A DNA stretch of 6,571 bases, from NCBI GenBank assembly GCA_021827445.1, contig JAKAVW010000167.1:1-6571 (forward strand), in the 5' to 3' direction. Within the stretch, counting starts at the first letter, position 1. Each line of letters begins with the position of its first letter. Positions 3,910 to 6,571 of this stretch are shown one piece after another. This DNA is from Pseudomonadota bacterium (GTDB lineage: Bacteria > Pseudomonadota > Gammaproteobacteria > Acidithiobacillales > Acidithiobacillaceae). Both the position numbers and the translations under genes were made by a program. The notes under the pieces were generated by a model, which did no database searches, was not told the DNA's origin, and saw only the letters and a list, made by a program, of their open reading frames with translations.

Positions 3910-5385
3910 TTAGTACCCCGGCGTATCGCCGCGTCCCTGCCCCGTCATGGTAAGCCGCTGTTCCGCCAACGCCTTCCGAAAACTCGCCATCGAGGAGGCC
4001 GATTCAACGGCTCTCAAGGTTTTGCCGCGATTCATAGACGCATTTTCGATACCCAGTATATGGCCCACATGGGTGCCGATGGTTTCCAGTCTCAGCTTGA
4101 GCTTTCGGTTTTCATCCAGCACCGAAGCATAGTTATCCAGCCGTTGTTCGCGTGTTTTCAAGGCGGCATCCCATTCCAGTAAACTGCTTTCCTTGTGCTG
4201 GACCTGGGCTTCCCGCTCTTTCACGTTCTCCTCACGCCTGGTCACGTTTTCATGGGCTTCCCGGATGGCGTTCCGCCCCATTTGCACCGCTTTGTCCCGA
4301 ATATATTCGGCTACCTGTGCGTGGTAAGCATCCACGGCCTCCTGGGATAGAATCCTGTTTCTGGTCATCGGGATGATCTTCCCCTCCAGCACGGGCATGG
4401 CATCCCGCACCTGTGCCGTGACGGCTTTTTTCTGCTGGCTCTGGGCATCCAGCAGCGCCACCTCCTGCCGTTTTTTCGCAATGCCAGCATCCAGTTTTTC
4501 AAGGGCTTCACGATTGGCCGCAATGTCAACATCAAGCTTGTTTTTTTCATCATCAAGCTGACGCTGTTTTTCCTCCGCATCCTCTGCACGTTTTTTGTAA
4601 ACTTCCAAGCGTTTTTTAACTTTTTCTTCATCGCCTTTCTTTTGCTCAAGATCAATTTGCGCTTGTTCAGCCAAACGGATATTTTTTAAGTACCGATCCA
4701 ACGCTTCCTCTGCTTCAATTTCAATTTGCTTGCGCCGTTCCTCAACCTTGGCAATGTCGGCAGGAAGCGTTTCATGAAGCTGCTTTACTGATCGATGTAT
4801 CCAGTTAGCGGGTTCTTCACCGTCTGCGATTCTCTTTTTTTTGCTCTTGCCTCTGGTGATACCCAAGTCGGACACTTCATTCCCGGCCACATCCTGCAAC
4901 ATCCGCAGATCAACGGCAGCCAAATTCATGGGGATTTCATGGCCCGTCTCTTGGTCATGCTTATAGCTTCTCAACATAAAATGAGCATGCGGTGCGGATT
5001 CATCACGATGCACAACCAGACTAATCAATTCACGATCGGCCAGCTTTGCAGTGCGTTCTGCGATCTTACGGAAAACTGCATTTTGTTTCTCTGGCGTCAT
5101 GTCATTAATGATGGATTGCGCTTCTGTTCCAAATGTCACAATGCCAGAAAGCGCCAATCTTCCATCCTTGCGGAACCCACGCTGCTTCGCTTTTTTTCGA
5201 TGCCGGATGATTTCTTGCTGGAGATGATCCGCAGATGGGCCTGCTATCAAAATGGAATTTTTATCGCTTCTATCTTTGTCCACGTACTTAGGAATGCGCT
5301 TTGCGTCGCGCATGTCATGCTGCTGCTGGCCGCCATAGGTCACACTATTCAAATGCTCCAGTCGCACACTAATCGTCATCGTCAT
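3910..5385 (-). CDS. mobV: MobV-family relaxase (plasmid mobilisation / Pre-Mob protein)
   Basis: MobV relaxases nick oriT and lead single-stranded DNA into a conjugation channel supplied by another plasmid. From Met at 5385 the protein is 491 residues, within the family range. Motif I is H-D-M-R-D (H23, R26), motif II the Asn in SDKNSIL (about N43), and motif III H-R-D-E-S-A-P-H-A-H (126-135), the metal-binding HxDE..PHxH signature of Mob_Pre. Residues about 210-320 and 380-430 form a long charged coiled coil (EAEEALDRYL..., KKRLEVYKKRAEDAEEKQ), as usual in MobV C-termini. The start at 5385 rather than 5403 is chosen because GAGGAT sits 6-8 bases before it and the family begins close to the basic MTMTISVRLEHL strand. 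No other mob or transfer gene is visible, so transfer would need help in trans. Confidence 0.9.
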   Translation of the reverse strand: MTMTISVRLEHLNSVTYGGQQQHDMRDAKRIPKYVDKDRSDKNSILIAGPSADHLQQEIIRHRKKAKQRGFRKDGRLALSGIVTFGTEAQSIINDMTPEKQNAVFRKIAERTAKLADRELISLVVHRDESAPHAHFMLRSYKHDQETGHEIPMNLAAVDLRMLQDVAGNEVSDLGITRGKSKKKRIADGEEPANWIHRSVKQLHETLPADIAKVEERRKQIEIEAEEALDRYLKNIRLAEQAQIDLEQKKGDEEKVKKRLEVYKKRAEDAEEKQRQLDDEKNKLDVDIAANREALEKLDAGIAKKRQEVALLDAQSQQKKAVTAQVRDAMPVLEGKIIPMTRNRILSQEAVDAYHAQVAEYIRDKAVQMGRNAIREAHENVTRREENVKEREAQVQHKESSLLEWDAALKTREQRLDNYASVLDENRKLKLRLETIGTHVGHILGIENASMNRGKTLRAVESASSMASFRKALAEQRLTMTGQGRGDTPGY

Positions 5386-5391
5386 GGTTCT

Positions 5392-5397
5392 ATCCTC
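5392..5397 (-). promoter_or_regulatory. Shine-Dalgarno that sets the mob start at 5385
   Basis: GAGGAT (minus strand) lies 6 bases before the ATG at 5385; its GAGG core is 8 bases away. The earlier ATG at 5403 has no such site and adds only six residues. Confidence 0.6.
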
Positions 5398-5418
5398 ATG
5401 CATCGCGTGGGGGTTTCA

Positions 5419-5435
5419 AAAGGGGCCGCCCCTTT
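5419..5435 (-). repeat. GC-rich hairpin in the mob leader
   Basis: AAAGGGGC and GCCCCTTT are perfect reverse complements separated by one base (effective loop 3 bases). The hairpin lies about 34 bases before the mob ATG, and on the minus strand TTTTG follows it. It could dampen mob transcription or translation, or belong to the transfer origin. Confidence 0.55.
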
Positions 5436-5442
5436 GCCTACT

Positions 5443-5495
5443 GCTTAATCGCCAGATTAAGCTTAATAGATTAAGGTTAGTCTCGACCTCTAACC
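5443..5495 (-). other. Candidate oriT: clustered inverted and direct repeats upstream of mob
   Basis: GCTTAATC (5443-5450) and GATTAAGC (5455-5462) form an 8-bp inverted repeat. GATTAAG recurs at 5469-5475, and TTAAGCTTAA (5457-5466) is palindromic. GGTTAG (5475-5480) and CTAACC (5490-5495) form a second inverted repeat with a 9-base loop. MobV origins of transfer lie just upstream of mob and consist of inverted repeats next to the nick site. No nick sequence identical to a remembered MobV site was seen, so this is a position-based proposal. Confidence 0.45.
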
Positions 5496-5711
5496 ACGCA
5501 AAACATGATACGCGCCGATAACCGACATCCGAAACACAGGCTGCAATGGCGCCAAAATGTCACCATCATGTCCCCATGCATGCTCCGACCCGACCCATGG
5601 CCACCATGGGGTCAGCTCACGAAACAGAAAAATCGTTTTGCTGGCAGGCGCAATAAGGTCTCCCCGTTTATGGGGGGATCATGGCCGCCGTCTGGATGGG
5701 TGGGGCGTCCC

Positions 5712-5740
5712 TTGTGGGTTTCGGATGGGTACCGTAGGAT
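5712..5740 (+). promoter_or_regulatory. Possible sigma70-type promoter for a small RNA
   Basis: TTGTGG (5712-5717) and TAGGAT (5735-5740) are exactly 17 bases apart and match the -35 and -10 consensus at 3/6 and 4/6. The match is modest; support comes mainly from the terminator about 110 bases downstream. Confidence 0.25.
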
Positions 5741-5746
5741 GGGAAG

Positions 5747-5858
5747 CAATCAGGCAGAAGCTCTTGCGTGCCTCCAGCCGCGGGAGTTTAACCAAGCCCT
5801 TACCCGGAAGGGCACTGCCGATCAGCCCGGACAGGCCCACCTTAACGTGGGCCTTTTT
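5747..5858 (+). ncRNA. Candidate small non-coding RNA of about 110 nt
   Basis: Between a weak promoter and a strong terminator lie three hairpins: AGGCA/TGCCT (5752-5756 with 5769-5773), GCCCTT/AAGGGC (5796-5801 with 5808-5813), and the terminator stem. No plus-strand gene precedes the terminator, so a non-coding transcript is the simplest use for it. No known RNA family was recognised; 6S, tmRNA, RNase P and SRP RNA signatures were looked for and not seen. The 5' end is a guess. Confidence 0.3.
5833..5858 (+). terminator. Strong intrinsic terminator, plus strand
   Basis: AGGCCCAC (5833-5840) pairs with GTGGGCCT (5847-5854) around a 6-base loop CTTAAC and is followed by a run of T (5854-5858). 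It is directional: no T-run follows on the minus strand. Confidence 0.8.
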
Positions 5859-5936
5859 AGTCCATCGCGGCCAGACACATCCACCCACAGTAACCGCCAC
5901 GCCAAGGCCCCCATTTTGCCCTACAGCGCACGCAAA

Positions 5937-5965
5937 GGGGGTAGGGGATAGTTCTCTGTACCCCC
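5937..5965 (-). repeat. Hairpin GGGGGTA / TACCCCC, possible weak terminator of the sigma gene
   Basis: GGGGGTA (5937-5943) and TACCCCC (5959-5965) are perfect reverse complements with a 15-base loop. On the minus strand the stem is followed only by TTT, about 100 bases past the sigma-factor stop. It is a weak terminator at best. Confidence 0.3.
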
Positions 5966-6067
5966 AAGCGCCAGAAACGCGATTTACGCGCCCGCAATGC
6001 CTATTCAGCCGCTACGGCGCCGCACGGACTCCGAAGCAGTGCCCGCTTGCCACGCCTCCTGAGTGGT

Positions 6068-6571
6068 TTACTGTAACTCCGTAGCCTGACGCAGCAGATT
6101 CAAGGCCTCCTCCTGTAGCTGTCTGACCCGTTCGTGGCTTACACCCAACTCTTTGCCGATGGCGGAAAATGCCTCCCCGTCCTGACCGTCCATGCCGAAA
6201 CGGCGGATCAGGACGGTACGATGTCGCACGTCCAGACGCAGGAGGGCTCGCTGAATCTGTCTCTGGACGTCCTGTTCCTCCAGGGAGGTCTCCAGGCCCG
6301 CCTGATCGGCATCCACCAACGTCTGAGCCAAAGATGGGCTGCCCTCCCACCGGGAGGGCGCATCCAGACTGACCACATGGCGGTCCTGCTGGAGACAGTC
6401 TTTTACATGGGCAACGGACTTGCCCATGACCTGCACCACTTCCTCTACGCGAGGGTCGCCCTGCATCGTTTGTGCGATCTGCCGGGAACTGCGCAGCACC
6501 GCGCTGAGATTTTTGATCACATGGATCGGTAAACGTACTATCCGCGACTGGTTCATGATGCCGCGATCTAT
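6068..6571 (-). CDS. rpoS: RpoS-like sigma-70 family factor, N-terminal part outside window
   Basis: The 167 visible codons are the C-terminal half of a group 1/2 sigma factor, which directs RNA polymerase to promoters. The frame is open to the right edge, and residues before the first Met (IDRGI-MNQSR) continue region 2.4, so the Met at 6556 is internal. IMNQSRIVRLPIHVIK closely follows the RpoS sequence IMNQTRTIRLPIHIVK. Next come region 3 (VEEVVQVMGKS) and the region 3.2 linker (SLDAPSRWEGSPSLAQTL). Region 4.1 is LRLDVRHRTVLIRRFGMDG, and the region 4.2 helix-turn-helix is AIGKELGVSHERVRQLQEEALNLLR. Region 4 is intact, so -35 recognition is preserved. RpoS (general stress sigma) is the best match; another RpoD paralogue is possible. 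Downstream DNA up to mob is gene-free. Confidence 0.85.
   Translation of the reverse strand: MDRGIMNQSRIVRLPIHVIKNLSAVLRSSRQIAQTMQGDPRVEEVVQVMGKSVAHVKDCLQQDRHVVSLDAPSRWEGSPSLAQTLVDADQAGLETSLEEQDVQRQIQRALLRLDVRHRTVLIRRFGMDGQDGEAFSAIGKELGVSHERVRQLQEEALNLLRQATELQ

Larger units (their letters stand above)
5500..6067. other. Gene-free stretch between mob and the sigma factor
   Basis: Reading frames here (for example plus strand 5505-5951 and 5557-6084) are overlapping, rich in Pro, Arg, Trp and His, and match no family, so they are taken as chance frames in GC-rich DNA. What can be supported is a strong plus-strand terminator at 5833-5858, a possible small RNA ending at it, and a GGGGGTA hairpin at 5937-5965. 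A TATCAT box on the minus strand (5510-5505) may be a mob -10; its -35 candidate (TTCGGA) is poor. Confidence 0.6.

Noticed and set aside
4795..5448. Plus-strand 217-codon frame
   Set aside because: Antisense to the conserved N-terminal relaxase domain of mob, which carries motif III.
5505..6084. Overlapping plus-strand frames of 148 and 175 codons
   Set aside because: Rich in Trp, Pro, Arg and His, running through a strong intrinsic terminator at 5833-5858, with no recognised domain.
6012..6350. Minus-strand 112-codon frame and plus-strand frames in the sigma gene
   Set aside because: Shadows of the sigma factor, whose regions 3 and 4 are clear.
1..6571. CRISPR array or regularly spaced repeats
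   Set aside because: No repeat-spacer periodicity was seen. The repeats found are isolated inverted repeats plus two GATTAAG copies near oriT.

Overview
The window looks like accessory DNA of a proteobacterium. The signs are an RpoS-like sigma factor, an IS21-type helper gene, a BrnT/BrnA toxin-antitoxin pair, integron gene cassettes and a MobV-type plasmid relaxase. An Acidithiobacillus-like gammaproteobacterial host is only an impression from this gene mix. The sequence alone cannot settle the species, or whether this is plasmid or chromosome.

Left part (1-1384): the 5' portion of an orphan istB (minus strand, running off the left edge) with no istA partner and an apparent frameshift right after its start codon. 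The plus-strand brnT-brnA operon follows. Middle (about 1393-3330): a short integron-type cassette array with no integrase in view. Cassette 1 (1578-2422) carries a Schlafen/AlbA_2-domain protein and ends in a well-formed attC site at 2351-2428. Its R'' box is the exact reverse complement of the core at its 5' junction, as a genuine circularisable cassette should be. Cassette 2 starts at 2423 and carries a protein resembling the DUF6615 family with an Mrr-like D...QxK nuclease signature. Where its attC should lie there is instead a hairpin with a 20-bp perfect stem (3262-3327). The two cassette genes look more AT-rich than their flanks.

Region 3330-3909 has no intact gene. It holds a small reading frame broken by a TGA (3364-3552), a perfect TATAAT, and a predicted three-way-junction fold (3724-3794) with a tRNA-like anticodon hairpin. 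Right part (minus strand): a MobV relaxase (3910-5385) with an upstream cluster of inverted repeats that could be its oriT. A gene-free stretch follows (5500-6067), containing a strong plus-strand intrinsic terminator and a possible small RNA. Last comes the C-terminal part of an RpoS-like sigma factor (6068 to the right edge).

Taken together, the window reads as a mobilisable or formerly mobile island. MobV would give transfer in trans. The cassettes carry two candidate defence or nuclease genes, and BrnTA could add stability or stress/phage response. The defence reading is inference from protein families and context.
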